The notes: generated by a model from the sequence alone, not told the origin. A DNA stretch of 64,000 bases from Pseudoroseicyclus_A sp041714655 (GCF_041714655.1 NZ_CP168219.1:2542001-2606000), one strand, 5' to 3'. Shown: positions 17,416-26,995, counted from the first letter of the stretch. Translations and numbers: made by a program.

Positions 17416-18231
17416 ATGGAGCCCGTCGCCACCGCCGAAGCCCTGACCGACCTCGCCCCGCCCGACCCCTTCGCGGCGGCGCGGGCGCGGGTCGACGCCT
17501 TCTGCGACAGGCATTTCACGTTCCGCGGCTCGCTTCGGCTCCACCGCGCGGCGCTTGGATGGGATCTCCTCCGCGCGCCCGCAAACGTGGTGCTGGCGCC
17601 TTTGCAGATCCTCTCCCGCCTCGGCCAGATGCTGCTCCGCGCCCTTCGCCTGCGCCGCCCGGCGGACTGGCTGGCCCGGCATCCGCTGGTCTTCGAGACC
17701 GACCTGTCGGACAGGGTGGCCGCGCATATCCGCGCCGAGCTGCTGCCCGAGGGCGCCGAGCCGCATCTGCCCGCCTATGCCGAGAGCCGCGGCGCCATGG
17801 CGGAGCTGGCGACGCAGATCGGCACGCTCGGCACCGGCGCGGTGCTCTTCAAGAGCCTGACGCCGGGGATGCTCTCCTTCGCGCCGGCCGTCGCGCTCGG
17901 CGTCGCGCAGAGCGCCGCCATCGCCGCCTTCCCGCTCGGCGCCATGCTCGGCTCCGGCTGGTATGCGCTCTTCCCCGCTGCTGCCTCGACGGGGCTGACC
18001 GCCGGCACGATGCTCGGCTTCGCGGCCTTCGGTGCGCTCCTCACCGCCTTCGCCGGGGTGATCGCCGACCCGATCCAGCGGCGCCTCGGCATCCATCAGC
18101 GGCGGCTCCTGCGGCTCATCGCCGCCGCCGAGGGGCGGGCGCGCGGCTTCTCGGCCCGCGAGCCCTATCTGGCGCGGCTGGGAGACGCCGCCGACCTCGC
18201 CGCCACGCTGACGAAGGCCTTCCGCAGCTAG
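17416..18231 (+). CDS. conserved hypothetical protein with hydrophobic C-terminal half (DUF6635-like)
   Basis: This 271-residue protein has a soluble helical N-terminal half (FAAARARVDAFCDRHFTFRG) and two long hydrophobic stretches, FAPAVALGVAQSAAIAAFPLG and AGTMLGFAAFGALLTAFAG, which suggest membrane association. From memory, a family named DUF6635 of this layout sits upstream of hisB in Rhodobacterales; the assignment is tentative. It is divergent from the acyl-CoA ligase and 56 nt upstream of hisB on the same strand. No catalytic residues are recognised. Confidence 0.7.
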   Translation: MEPVATAEALTDLAPPDPFAAARARVDAFCDRHFTFRGSLRLHRAALGWDLLRAPANVVLAPLQILSRLGQMLLRALRLRRPADWLARHPLVFETDLSDRVAAHIRAELLPEGAEPHLPAYAESRGAMAELATQIGTLGTGAVLFKSLTPGMLSFAPAVALGVAQSAAIAAFPLGAMLGSGWYALFPAAASTGLTAGTMLGFAAFGALLTAFAGVIADPIQRRLGIHQRRLLRLIAAAEGRARGFSAREPYLARLGDAADLAATLTKAFRS

Positions 18232-18287
18232 CCCCTTGGCGCCCCGCCCGGGGCCGGCCTATAAGCCCGGCGACGAAAGGGAGCCCC

Positions 18288-18875
18288 ATGCGCCGCGCCA
18301 GCATCACCCGCACCACCAGCGAGACCGCCATCACGGCGGAGATCGCGCTCGACGGCACCGGCAAGGCGGAGATCGCCACCGGCATCGGCTTCTTCGACCA
18401 CATGCTCGACCAGCTCGCCCGCCACGCGATGATCGACATCACGCTCTCGGCGGAGGGAGACCTGCATATCGACGATCACCACACGGTGGAGGATTGCGGC
18501 ATCGCGCTCGGCCAGGCGCTGAAGGAAGCCGTCGGCGACAAGGCCGGCATCCGCCGCTACGGCGCCTGCCACCTGCCGATGGACGATGCGCAGATCCGCG
18601 TGGCGCTCGACCTCTCCGGCCGGCCGTTCCTGATCTGGAACGTCACCTTCGCCGCCCCGAAGATCGGCACGTTCGACACCGAGCTCGTCCGCGAGTTCTT
18701 CCAGGCCTTCTCGACGCACGGCGGCATCACGCTGCATGTCGACCAGCTCCACGGGATCAACGCCCACCATGTGGCGGAGGCCGCCTTCAAGGCGCTGGCC
18801 CAGGCGCTCCGCCAGGCGGTGGAGCCTGACCCGCGCCGCGAGGGGGCTATCCCGTCGACCAAGGGAACGCTGTGA
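18288..18875 (+). CDS. hisB: imidazoleglycerol-phosphate dehydratase
   Basis: HisB dehydrates imidazole-glycerol phosphate to imidazole-acetol phosphate in histidine synthesis. The 195-residue monofunctional form carries the Mn-binding repeats: GFFDHMLDQLARHAMIDI, DDHHTVEDCGIALGQAL and INAHHVAEAAFKALAQAL. ATG 18288 follows AAAGGGAG. hisH starts 7 nt downstream, so the two are co-transcribed. Confidence 0.97.
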   Translation: MRRASITRTTSETAITAEIALDGTGKAEIATGIGFFDHMLDQLARHAMIDITLSAEGDLHIDDHHTVEDCGIALGQALKEAVGDKAGIRRYGACHLPMDDAQIRVALDLSGRPFLIWNVTFAAPKIGTFDTELVREFFQAFSTHGGITLHVDQLHGINAHHVAEAAFKALAQALRQAVEPDPRREGAIPSTKGTL

Positions 18876-18882
18876 GGCGGCC

Positions 18883-19515
18883 ATGAGCGTCGCGCTGATC
18901 GACTACCAGTCGGGCAACCTCCACTCCGCCCGCAAGGCCTTCGAGCTCGTGGCGGCGGAGGTTGGCGCCGGCGCGGTGACCGTGACCGACAGCCCCGACG
19001 TGGTGGCCGCCGCCGACAGGATCGTCCTGCCCGGCGACGGCGCCTTCCCCGCTTGCGCCCGAGCGCTCCGCGCCATCCCGGGGATGGAGGAGGCCTTGAG
19101 CGAGGCCGTCCACGCCCGCGGCCGGCCTTTCTTGGGCATCTGCGTCGGCATGCAGCTTCTGGCCACCACGGGGTTTGAGTACGAGGAGACGCCGGGCCTC
19201 GGCTGGATCGACGGAGCCATCCGGCGGATCGACGCGCCGGGGCTGAAGGTGCCGCATATGGGCTGGAACGACCTGGTGCTCGCCCGGCCGCATCCGCTGC
19301 TCGAAGGGATCTCCACCGGCGATCACGCCTATTTCGTCCATTCCTATGCGATGGATGTGGAGAATGAGGGCGACCGCCTCGCCCATGCCGAGTACGGCGG
19401 GCCGGTGACGGCCATCGTGGCGAAGGGCAATGTGGCGGGCATGCAGTTCCACCCCGAGAAGAGCCAGGCCACCGGCCTGCAGCTCATCCGCAACTTCCTG
19501 ACCTGGGCGCCCTGA
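18883..19515 (+). CDS. hisH: imidazole glycerol phosphate synthase, glutaminase subunit
   Basis: HisH supplies ammonia from glutamine to HisF. The 210-residue class-I amidotransferase has the nucleophile in GICVGMQLLATTG, the oxyanion region and the His-Glu pair in MQFHPEKSQATG; the phosphate-adjacent LPGDGAFPACARAL block is present. ATG 18883 lies 7 nt after hisB. A hairpin at 19519-19542 follows the stop directly. Its partner HisF is encoded 4 kb downstream. Confidence 0.97.
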   Translation: MSVALIDYQSGNLHSARKAFELVAAEVGAGAVTVTDSPDVVAAADRIVLPGDGAFPACARALRAIPGMEEALSEAVHARGRPFLGICVGMQLLATTGFEYEETPGLGWIDGAIRRIDAPGLKVPHMGWNDLVLARPHPLLEGISTGDHAYFVHSYAMDVENEGDRLAHAEYGGPVTAIVAKGNVAGMQFHPEKSQATGLQLIRNFLTWAP

Positions 19516-19518
19516 GCG

Positions 19519-19542
19519 AAGAATTTTCTGCGGAAAATTCTT
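19519..19542. terminator. AAGAATTTTC/GAAAATTCTT hairpin after hisH
   Basis: A 10-bp perfect stem with a TGCG loop starts 4 nt after the hisH stop, in the gap before the convergent DksA-like gene. It is AT-rich and symmetrical, so it could stop transcription from either side. Related hairpins occur at 22478-22527 and 26298-26350. Confidence 0.65.
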
Positions 19543-19580
19543 GTGCCCCGCCGCGGGCGGCGCGCAGGGAGGAGAGTGCG

Positions 19581-19632
19581 GGAGCGAGGGGCCGTCTGCC
19601 CCTCGCGCTCCCCGAAGGGTATTTGGAAAGGG
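19581..19632 (-). repeat. dispersed GC-rich intergenic element, divergent copy
   Basis: Read on the minus strand this contains AAATACCCTTCGGGGAGCGC and GGGGCAGACGGCCCC, the same architecture as the elements at 21125-21200 and 26178-26257. It lies next to the hisH terminator in the convergent gap. It contains its own GC hairpin and is probably a terminator-like repeat. Confidence 0.45.
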
Positions 19633-19650
19633 GCAGAGGCAGGGGAGCGC

Positions 19651-19923
19651 CTATTTCAGCTGGCTGTCCTTCGAGCCGCGGCGGTTGATGCCGCCGCGCT
19701 GGGTCTGCCGCTTGTCGCGCCCGCCCTGGCATTCGACGCAGAGCTTCACGCCCGGGATCGCCTTGCGGCGCGCCTCGGGGATCTCTTCGCCGCATTCGGC
19801 GCATTCGGTCAGGCTTTCGCCCTCGGGCGCCCGGCGGAGCGCCTGCATCCGCTTCAGCTCGTCGGCGATCGACGCCTCGATCTGTTCTTCCACCGCTCCG
19901 TCGCGGGACCAGCCTCCGGCCAT
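19651..19923 (-). CDS. DksA/TraR-type C4 zinc-finger protein
   Basis: This 90-residue protein has a helical N-terminal half (AVEEQIEASIADELKRMQAL) and the zinc finger CAECGEEIPEARRKAIPGVK followed by LCVECQ. This is the short TraR/YbiI-like form that may bind the RNA polymerase secondary channel. Target genes are unknown. MAGGWSRDG at 19923 is taken as the start; an ATG 12 nt further upstream is possible. It is convergent with hisH. Confidence 0.88.
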   Translation of the reverse strand: MAGGWSRDGAVEEQIEASIADELKRMQALRRAPEGESLTECAECGEEIPEARRKAIPGVKLCVECQGGRDKRQTQRGGINRRGSKDSQLK

Positions 19924-20104
19924 GGTCGCCTCCATTCGTTTGCCCTTAAAAGATAGGGCGCGGCCGGTCGGGCGCCCAGCCCCTCAAAGGTTTTTCGCCC
20001 GAGGAGGGAACCTCGGCGCGCGCCAGCCGCTTGTCTGTCGCCAGACCGCTCTTGCGCCCGTACTTGCCCCCCCGCCCTTTCCCGCCCTGACCCGGAGCCC
20101 TTCC

Positions 20105-21124
20105 TTGCAAATCTTCACCTGCCCGGCCTGCCAAGCGCCGCTGTATTTCAACAACCTCACCTGCGGCTGCGGCGCCGACGTCGCCTTCGATCCCGAGGCG
20201 CAGGCGATGGTGCTGGATGCCGACACCTGCGCGCACCGCGCCGATATCGGCTGCAACTGGGTGGCCGAGGACGGGCCCTACTGCCGCTCCTGCGTGATGA
20301 CCGAGGTCGTCCCCGACCTGTCGCTGCCCGACAACCTGCCCCTGTGGTCGAACACCGAGCTCGCCAAGCGCTGGATGCTCGCCAATCTCGGCCGATGGGG
20401 CTGGTTCAGCCGCGCCGACACCGGCGCGCGGCCGCATTTCCGGCTCCTGTCGGAAGAGACGCGGACGGGCGAGACGCAGGTCACGATGGGCCATGATGCC
20501 GGCGAGATCACGATCAACATCTCGGAGGCCGGCGCCGCGACCCTGGCCGTGCGGCAGGAGCAGATGGGCGAGCTCTACCGGACGATGCTCGGCCACATGC
20601 GCCACGAGATCGCGCATTTCCTCTTCGAGCGGTTGGCCGCGGGCCCCTCGGGCGAGACGGAGTTCCTGCCGGCCTTCCGCGCCCTCTTCGGCGACGAGCG
20701 GGAGGATTACGCCGCCGCGCTCCAGCAGCATTACGCCGCGCCGCAGCCGGCGGACGAGACGCATATCACCAGCTATGCTACCTCGCATCCGCATGAGGAC
20801 TGGGCGGAGACCATCGCCCATATCCTCCACCTGACCGATCTCGCCGACAGTGCCGCCGCCGCGGGGCTGTCGCTGCGCGACGGCGCGGCGCTGCCGCAGC
20901 GGCGCGGCATGTTCCGGCGGAAGGCGGGGGCGGGCGCGCCGCCCGATGCCTATGCCGAGGCGGATACCGAGGCGCTGCTGACCCGGGCGATCGATCTCTC
21001 CATCGCGGTCAACCACGTGAACCGCACGATGGACCTGCCCGATCTCTACCCGTTCGTGCTGCCGCAGGGCCTGCACGACAAGCTGACCTTCGCCCATCAA
21101 TCGGTGCGGGAGCTGCCGGCCTAA
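20105..21124 (+). CDS. zinc-ribbon putative metallopeptidase, TTG start
   Basis: The 339-residue product begins (M)QIFTCPACQAPLYFNN from a TTG at 20105; CPAC and the following CGCG form an N-terminal zinc ribbon, as in homologues that I recall starting at the same place. A HEIAHF motif (HExxH) within MLGHMRHEIAHFLFE suggests a metallopeptidase-like domain, and conserved segments such as HPHEDWAETIAHILH follow. The substrate is unknown. A longer open frame extends upstream but crosses noncoding sequence on the other side of the GGAG site. Confidence 0.82.
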   Translation: MQIFTCPACQAPLYFNNLTCGCGADVAFDPEAQAMVLDADTCAHRADIGCNWVAEDGPYCRSCVMTEVVPDLSLPDNLPLWSNTELAKRWMLANLGRWGWFSRADTGARPHFRLLSEETRTGETQVTMGHDAGEITINISEAGAATLAVRQEQMGELYRTMLGHMRHEIAHFLFERLAAGPSGETEFLPAFRALFGDEREDYAAALQQHYAAPQPADETHITSYATSHPHEDWAETIAHILHLTDLADSAAAAGLSLRDGAALPQRRGMFRRKAGAGAPPDAYAEADTEALLTRAIDLSIAVNHVNRTMDLPDLYPFVLPQGLHDKLTFAHQSVRELPA

Positions 21125-21200
21125 ACGCCGGCCGCCCCGTCTTTGCTCCCGATATATCCTCGGGGGAGTCGCCGAAGGCGGCGGGGGCAGACAGCCCCCC
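21125..21200 (+). repeat. dispersed GC-rich intergenic element, copy 2
   Basis: This begins just after the metallopeptidase stop (CGCCGGCCGCCCC) and ends GGGGGCAGACAGCCCCC. It matches 26178-26257 almost throughout, including TCTTTGCTCCCG and GGGGGAGTCGCC. The end forms a GGGGG/CCCCC hairpin, so it may also terminate transcription. Confidence 0.65.
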
Positions 21201-21209
21201 GGTCTGCCG

Positions 21210-21620
21210 TCAGCCGACCCGCGCCCAGGTCTGGCTGGCGCAGAACAGCCCGCCGGCCACGCAGCCCCTCAGCTGCATCCGGTCGCCCGAGACGGCCACC
21301 TTTCCGAGGTAGATCTTGTCGTTGGACGGCCGCCAGACCTGGCCCTCGTATTCGCTGCCGCCGACGGGCACCATGTCGATGACGATCTGCCGGCCGAGCG
21401 TCTCGGATTGGAACTCGCCATCGGCGTTGAACGTCCGCGAGATCACGCCGCAGAAGGCCGATCCGCAGGGGGCGATGGTGACAAGCGCATAGGCGCCCTC
21501 ATCAACCTGGGTCTGCCAGAGCCCCTCGATCGGGTCGGCCGCGGCAAGGGTGGCGCTGGCGATCAGGGCGGCGAGCGCGGCGGTCATCGCCGCGGTCAGG
21601 CGGGCAAGAAACTGGGTCAT
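21210..21620 (-). CDS. DUF2147 domain-containing exported protein
   Basis: This 136-residue protein has a signal peptide (AAMTAALAALIASATLAAAD) and the DUF2147 core: IEGLWQTQVDEGAYALVTI, CGSAFCGVISRTF and the C-terminal GKVAVSGDRMQLRGC followed by AGGLFCASQTWAR. Four Cys residues in the mature part could form two disulfides. The family is periplasmic, lipocalin-like in size, and of unknown function. It is transcribed opposite to hisA, whose start lies 128 nt away. Confidence 0.9.
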   Translation of the reverse strand: MTQFLARLTAAMTAALAALIASATLAAADPIEGLWQTQVDEGAYALVTIAPCGSAFCGVISRTFNADGEFQSETLGRQIVIDMVPVGGSEYEGQVWRPSNDKIYLGKVAVSGDRMQLRGCVAGGLFCASQTWARVG

Positions 21621-21748
21621 CGGAAGCTCCTCCTCTTTGCCTCACGCTGGGGCAGGCCGGCCCCGGCCGTCCAGTCTGACGTGAGGTCGCTTGCCCCCGG
21701 CCCCGCCCCGTGGCACCCCCCGCCCCGAGACAAAGGAGTGCCCCTAAA

Positions 21749-22471
21749 ATGATCCTCTACCCTGCCATCGACCTCAAGGACGGCCAGGCCGTGCGGCTCC
21801 TGCGCGGCGAGATGGCGGCGGCGACGGTCTTCAACGACAGCCCCGCCGATCAGGCCCGCGCCTTCGCCGCCGCCGGCTGCTCCTGGCTGCATCTGGTCGA
21901 TCTGAACGGCGCCTTCGCTGGCAAGCCGGTCAATGCCGCGGCGGTCGAGGCGATCCTCGCCGCCTGCCCCGATCAGCAGATCCAGCTCGGCGGCGGCATC
22001 CGCGACATAGCGACGATCGAGGCCTGGCTCGACAAGGGCCTCACGCGGGTGATTCTCGGCACGGTCGCGGTGGAGGAGCCCGAGCTCGTCCGCGCCGCCG
22101 CGAAGGCCTTCCCCGGCCGCATCGCCGTCGGCATCGACGCTCGGGCCGGCCGGGTCGCCACCAAGGGCTGGGCGGAGGAGACGGAGGTTCTGACCACCGA
22201 GCTCGCCCAGCGCTTCGAGGATGCCGGCGTCGCGGCCATCGTCTACACCGATATCGAGCGCGACGGCGCCATGGCGGGGCCGAATGTCGCGGCCACGGCG
22301 GCGCTGGCGCGGGCGGTGAGCATCCCGGTGATCGCCTCGGGCGGGGTCTCTTCCCTCGCCGATCTGACGGAGCTGAAAAAGAACGGCGTCATCGCCGGCG
22401 CCATCTCCGGCCGGGCGCTCTACGAGGGGGCCATCGACCTTGGCGAGGCGCTGGCGCTGCTATCGGAGTGA
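21749..22471 (+). CDS. hisA: phosphoribosylformimino-AICAR phosphate isomerase
   Basis: HisA catalyses the Amadori-type isomerisation of ProFAR in histidine synthesis. The 240-residue (beta/alpha)8 barrel shows the catalytic Asp in YPAIDLKDGQAVRL, phosphate-binding GGGIRD and ASGGVSSL, and YTDIERDGAMAGPN with the second catalytic Asp. An AAAGGAG site precedes ATG 21749. It is separated from hisH by three unrelated genes, and hairpins follow its stop. Confidence 0.97.
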   Translation: MILYPAIDLKDGQAVRLLRGEMAAATVFNDSPADQARAFAAAGCSWLHLVDLNGAFAGKPVNAAAVEAILAACPDQQIQLGGGIRDIATIEAWLDKGLTRVILGTVAVEEPELVRAAAKAFPGRIAVGIDARAGRVATKGWAEETEVLTTELAQRFEDAGVAAIVYTDIERDGAMAGPNVAATAALARAVSIPVIASGGVSSLADLTELKKNGVIAGAISGRALYEGAIDLGEALALLSE

Positions 22472-22477
22472 GGGCCC

Positions 22478-22527
22478 AAAGATCTTTCGACGAAAGATCT
22501 TTCAAAGATTTTTCTGCGAAAAATCTT
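22478..22527. terminator. two adjacent hairpins between hisA and the RNA methyltransferase gene
   Basis: AAAGATCTTTCG/CGAAAGATCTTT at 22478-22502 and AAGATTTTTC-TGC-GAAAAATCTT at 22505-22527 lie in tandem between two convergent genes. Both are AT-rich and symmetrical, like the hairpins after hisH and after the transglutaminase-like gene, and probably act as a bidirectional terminator. Confidence 0.65.
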
Positions 22528-22532
22528 CGGCC

Positions 22533-23633
22533 TCAGCCCAGCACTCCCGTCTGCCAGAGCCGGATCTTCAGGGGCCCGTGCGGCACCGGCGGCCCCGGCG
22601 CCTGCCAGGGCAGGCCGGTCGCCCGGGCCAGCTTCTCCTCGCTGGTCACGAGACCCACGCGCCAGCCGGCGAACTGCTCCTTCAGCCGGGCCCCGAGGTC
22701 CCGGTAGACGCCGACGAGCACGCCGCGATTGCCGATCCGCTCGCCATAGGGCGGGTTGACGATGACGAGCCCGGGCGGCCCCTCCGGCCGCTCCAACTCC
22801 GCCACCGGGCGCGTCTCGAAGCGGCAGGCCGCCGCCACCCCGGCCCGCTCGGCATTCTCGGTGGAGAAGCGCACGGCGCCCGCGTCGCGGTCGAAGCCGA
22901 GGAACCGGGGGCCGGGCATCGCCCCCGCCCCGCCCCGCAGCGCCGCCACCGCAGCCGGGTCATAGCCCGCCAGAAGCTCGAAGGCGAAGGGCCTGTCCCG
23001 CCCCGGCATCAGCCCGGCGGCGATCTCGGCGGCTTCGAGGAGGAAGGTCCCCGAGCCGCACATCGGGTCGAGGACCGGCTCCGCCCCGTCATAGCCGCAG
23101 GCGCGCAGGAAGAGCGCCGCCATCGTCTCGCGCATCGGCGCCTTGCCGACCGCCACCTTGTGGCCGCGCCGGTGGAGCGGCTCGCCGGAGGTGTCGACGC
23201 TGAAGGTGACGACATTGCGCTCGATGCGCGCCATCAGGCGGATGCCGCCGTCGCCGAGGGGCGCGCCCAGCTCCTCGGTGATTGCCCGGCCCACACGCTC
23301 CGCCGCCGCGCCGGCGTGGTAGATCTTCGAGGCCCGCGAGCTCGCCTCGACCTTGACCGGCACATCCGGCCGCAGCACCTCGCCCCAAGGGAACTTCCGC
23401 GCCCGCTTGTCGAGCTGCGCGAGGTGCAGCGCCGGAAAGCCGCCGATCCGCGCCAGCACCCGCCCGGCGCCACGGAGCGCGATGTTCGCCCGCCAAACCT
23501 CCGGCCAGCCGCCCTGCAGCGTCACACCGCCCGGCACCTCCGCCACCTCGTTGAAGCCCGCCTCCCGCGCCTCGGCGGCGAGGAGGGGCTCCAGCCCGGG
23601 CTGGGTGGCGAGGAAGATCTCGAATGTATCCAT
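22533..23633 (-). CDS. THUMP-domain class I RNA methyltransferase (RlmL/TrmN-like)
   Basis: This 366-residue protein has an N-terminal ferredoxin-like/THUMP part (EIFLATQPGLEPLLAAEARE, VKVEASSRASKIYHAGAAAE) and a Rossmann methyltransferase domain with the SAM loop DPMCGSGTFLLEAAEIAAG and the N6/N2-purine motif IVNPPYGERIGN. It probably methylates a guanosine or adenosine in rRNA or tRNA using SAM. The length matches the single-domain RlmL N-terminal half, lacking the RlmK part. It is convergent with hisA and divergent from hisF. Confidence 0.88.
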   Translation of the reverse strand: MDTFEIFLATQPGLEPLLAAEAREAGFNEVAEVPGGVTLQGGWPEVWRANIALRGAGRVLARIGGFPALHLAQLDKRARKFPWGEVLRPDVPVKVEASSRASKIYHAGAAAERVGRAITEELGAPLGDGGIRLMARIERNVVTFSVDTSGEPLHRRGHKVAVGKAPMRETMAALFLRACGYDGAEPVLDPMCGSGTFLLEAAEIAAGLMPGRDRPFAFELLAGYDPAAVAALRGGAGAMPGPRFLGFDRDAGAVRFSTENAERAGVAAACRFETRPVAELERPEGPPGLVIVNPPYGERIGNRGVLVGVYRDLGARLKEQFAGWRVGLVTSEEKLARATGLPWQAPGPPVPHGPLKIRLWQTGVLG

Positions 23634-23732
23634 CCCGCCCCTCTACCCCGCCCCGGCCGCGACGGCGAGGCCCCCTCCTCCCTCGCCGTCTCGCCTCTTT
23701 CCAAGCCCGCCGCCCGCGCCTAGAACGCCCCC

Positions 23733-24487
<755 letters not shown>

Positions 24488-24491
<4 letters not shown>

Positions 24492-24796
24492 GCCTCCAGC
24501 GCCTCGCCGCCACCATCGCCGCCCGCGCCGCCGCCCCCGACCCGGAGGAAAGCTGGACGGCCCGGCTCCTCGCCGCCGGCCCCGAGAAGGCGGCGGAGAA
24601 GTTCGGGGAGGAGGCGGTGGAGGCCATCATCGAGGCGGTGAAGGGCGACCGCGAGCGGCTGACCGCCGAGGCGGCCGACGTGCTCTACCACCTGCTCGTC
24701 ATGTGCCAGACGCGCGGCGTGACGCTGGCCGAGATCGAGGCCGAGCTCGCCCGCCGCGAGGGCACCTCCGGCCTCGCAGAGAAAGCCGCGCGCTAG
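24488..24796 (+). CDS. hisE: phosphoribosyl-ATP pyrophosphatase
   Basis: HisE hydrolyses phosphoribosyl-ATP to phosphoribosyl-AMP. The 102-residue all-helical MazG-like protein has the Mg-binding EKFGEEAVEAIIEA and ADVLYHLLVMC segments. Its start overlaps the hisF stop by 4 nt, so the two are translationally coupled. Confidence 0.95.
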
Positions 24797-25065
24797 GTTC
24801 CCGGGAGGGGGGGCGTTCAACCGCCCCGTCTGAGGCGCGGCCCCCGCTACAATGTGTGCCCCGTAGGCCGGGCTTCAGCCCGGCCCACCCCATACGACCC
24901 AGAGCGCCCTCCCCGCCCTCCGTGTCTGTTGGCCTGCCCCCCAAGCCCGCCCCCCGCCACCCGCCTTGCCCGACGCCCCGGCCCCGCCTATACGCGGCGC
25001 CGATGCTCCGAATGGCGCCGGGTTTCCCCCCGGGCCCGGACTCCCTTGAACGAGAGACCAGACCG
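24797..25065. other. intergenic region with a REP-like hairpin
   Basis: This roughly 270-nt GC-rich gap between hisE and the transglutaminase-like gene contains the palindrome GGCCGGGC-TTCA-GCCCGGCC at 24866-24885, similar in loop and flank (CCGTAGG before, CCACC after) to that at 13151-13169. No gene or clear promoter was recognised. Confidence 0.5.
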
Positions 25066-26151
25066 ATGACCTTCACCAGACGATCCGCCCTCCGCCTGGG
25101 CGGCGCGGCCGCTGCCATGGCCGCCTTCCCCCGCCTCGCCGCCGCCTCCTACGCGCCCCGCCCCGAGGGCTGGCGGAGCTATGAGCTGACCACCAGCGTC
25201 ACCATGCCGCGCAACGGCGCCCCCGCCCAGGCCTGGGTGCCGGTGCCCTATCACATGGATGCCGACTGGACGCTCCCCGGCGAGACGACCTTCGACACAA
25301 ACGGCACCGCCGAGCTCGTCCGCGACGACGCGCAGGGCATCGCCTTCGTCCATGCGATCTGGGAGGCGGGCGATTCCCCCGCCGAGCTGACCGTCGTCTC
25401 GACCGTGCAGACGCAGAGCCGCGCCGTCGACCTGACCACCCGCGGCGACGCCACCCTCCCCGTGGCCGAGCGCGCCCGCCTGACCGCACCGACGGAGCTC
25501 CTGCCGACCGACGGCATCGTCCGCGAGACCGCCGAGGGCGCCATCGGCTGGGCGCGGGGCGATCTCGCCCAGGCCCGCCGGCTCTACGATTTCGTAGTGG
25601 AAAGCACCGAGCGCGACCCGAATGTCCGCGGCTGCGGCCTCGGCGACATCAAGTCGATGCTCGAGATGGGCGCGCTCTCCGGCAAATGCGCCGATCTCAA
25701 CGCGCTCTTCGTCGGCCTCGCCCGCGCCGTCGAGCTTCCGGCGCGCGACCTCTATGGCCTGCGCGTCGCGCCCTCCGCCTTCGGCTACAAAAGCCTCGGC
25801 GCCGGCTCCGAGGTCGTCTCCAAGGCCCAGCACTGCCGGGCGGAAGTCTTCCTCGAGGGCTACGGCTGGGTCCCCGCCGACCCCGCCGACGTCCGCAAGG
25901 TCGTGCTCGAGGAGCCGCCGCAGGACCTGACGCTGGAAAGCCCCGAGGTCGAAGACGTCCGCGCCGCGCTTCTCGGCGCTGCGGAGGGCAACTGGGTCTG
26001 CCTCAACACGGCGCATGACGTGACCCTGCCGGGGTCCGAGCAGGGCATGCTGCCCTTCTTCATGTATCCCCAGGCCGAGATCGGCGGCGTCGCCCAGGAC
26101 GAGCTCTCCCCCGATACCTTCACCTACGAGATCATCGCCCGCGAGGTCTGA
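25066..26151 (+). CDS. Tat-exported transglutaminase-like protein
   Basis: This 361-residue protein begins MTFTRRSALRLGGAAAAM, a twin-arginine-type signal followed by AAFPRLAAAS. The transglutaminase-fold triad is visible: Cys at about residue 208 in SGKCADLNALFVGLA, His at about 256 in KAQHCRAEVFLEG and Asp at about 272 in WVPADPADVRK. Family members act as cysteine proteases, amidases or cross-linkers; the role here is unknown. ATG 25066 is chosen because the Tat signal starts there. Confidence 0.88.
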   Translation: MTFTRRSALRLGGAAAAMAAFPRLAAASYAPRPEGWRSYELTTSVTMPRNGAPAQAWVPVPYHMDADWTLPGETTFDTNGTAELVRDDAQGIAFVHAIWEAGDSPAELTVVSTVQTQSRAVDLTTRGDATLPVAERARLTAPTELLPTDGIVRETAEGAIGWARGDLAQARRLYDFVVESTERDPNVRGCGLGDIKSMLEMGALSGKCADLNALFVGLARAVELPARDLYGLRVAPSAFGYKSLGAGSEVVSKAQHCRAEVFLEGYGWVPADPADVRKVVLEEPPQDLTLESPEVEDVRAALLGAAEGNWVCLNTAHDVTLPGSEQGMLPFFMYPQAEIGGVAQDELSPDTFTYEIIAREV

Positions 26152-26177
26152 CAGGAGTAGCGGCCGGCCTCATCCGG

Positions 26178-26257
26178 CGCCGGCCGCCCCCATGTCTTTG
26201 CTCCCGGGCATCCTCGGGGGGAGTCGCCAAAGGCGACGGGGGGCAGACAGCCCCCCA
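26178..26257 (+). repeat. dispersed GC-rich intergenic element, copy 3
   Basis: Close copy of the element at 21125-21200 (CGCCGGCCGCCCC, TCTTTGCTCCCG, GGGGGAGTCGCC, GGGGGGCAGACAGCCCCCC), again placed just downstream of a coding region. It ends in a GGGGGG/CCCCCC hairpin. Confidence 0.65.
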
Positions 26258-26297
26258 GGCCCGGCCTCAGCCGGGCACCCCGCCCGCAGCGGGGCCC

Positions 26298-26350
26298 AAA
26301 ATTCTTCGCAGAAGAATTTTTGCCCGAAGATCTTTCTCGAAAGATCTTCG
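26298..26350. terminator. two adjacent hairpins between convergent genes
   Basis: AAAATTCTTC-GCA-GAAGAATTTT at 26298-26320 and CGAAGATCTTTC/GAAAGATCTTCG ending at 26350 sit immediately after the stop of the convergent CoA-binding gene. Their sequence class matches the hairpins behind hisH and hisA; a bidirectional terminator is likely. Confidence 0.65.
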
Positions 26351-26356
26351 CCCCGC

Positions 26357-26788
26357 TCAGGCGTCGCCCAAGAGCCGCGGGATCTCGATCGCCGGGCAGC
26401 GGTCCTGCACCACCTTCAGCCCCTTGGCGCGCGCCACTTCGGCGGCGGAGAAGCTGGTGATGCCGAGCTGCATCCAGATCGATTTCAGCGTCTTGAAATG
26501 CGACATGGCGGCGAGCGCCACCGAGGGCACGTCCTCGGGCTTGCGGAAGATGTCGATCATGTCGACCTCCTCCTCGATCTCGCGCACATCGCCATAGACG
26601 CGCTCGCCGAGCAGCTCCTTGCCGGCGAGGCGCGGGTTCACCGGGATCACCCGGTAGCCGCGGGACTGGAGGAACTTCATCACCCGGTGCGACGGGCGGT
26701 CTTCCTTGTCTGACGCGCCGATGAGGGCAATGGTCTTCGCCTCCGTCAGCACATCCCTGATGTAATCGTCGGGCTGAATGAGTCGCAT
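26357..26788 (-). CDS. CoA-binding (Rossmann-fold) protein, YccU-like
   Basis: This 143-residue protein has TIALIGASDKEDRPSHRVMK, YRVIPVNPRLAGKELLGERV and DMIDIFRKPEDV, the CoA_binding domain of small YccU-like proteins related to succinyl-CoA synthetase alpha. Members bind CoA; no catalytic role is established. ATG 26788 is preceded by GAGGAGGAA, which decides the start over a longer frame. Confidence 0.92.
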   Translation of the reverse strand: MRLIQPDDYIRDVLTEAKTIALIGASDKEDRPSHRVMKFLQSRGYRVIPVNPRLAGKELLGERVYGDVREIEEEVDMIDIFRKPEDVPSVALAAMSHFKTLKSIWMQLGITSFSAAEVARAKGLKVVQDRCPAIEIPRLLGDA

Positions 26789-26995
26789 GGCTTCCTCCTC
26801 GTTCTGCCCCATCTGAGGAAAAAAGCGCCCGGAGCCAAGGGCCCGGGCGCGGAAGGTGTGGAACGAGGGACAGTGATCAAGGGCACCGGTGTTCCAGAGT
26901 GGCGCCCTCATGCGACAATATTGGCACAGGCAAGCGCCAAGGAAAGCCCGGGTCAGGGAAATGTGATCGGGGCGGAGCGGCGCTCCGCCGGGCGC

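Noticed and set aside
19541..20104. Upstream extension of the zinc-ribbon metallopeptidase frame
   Set aside because: It crosses the oppositely oriented DksA-like gene; the zinc ribbon starts immediately at the TTG at 20105, matching family starts.
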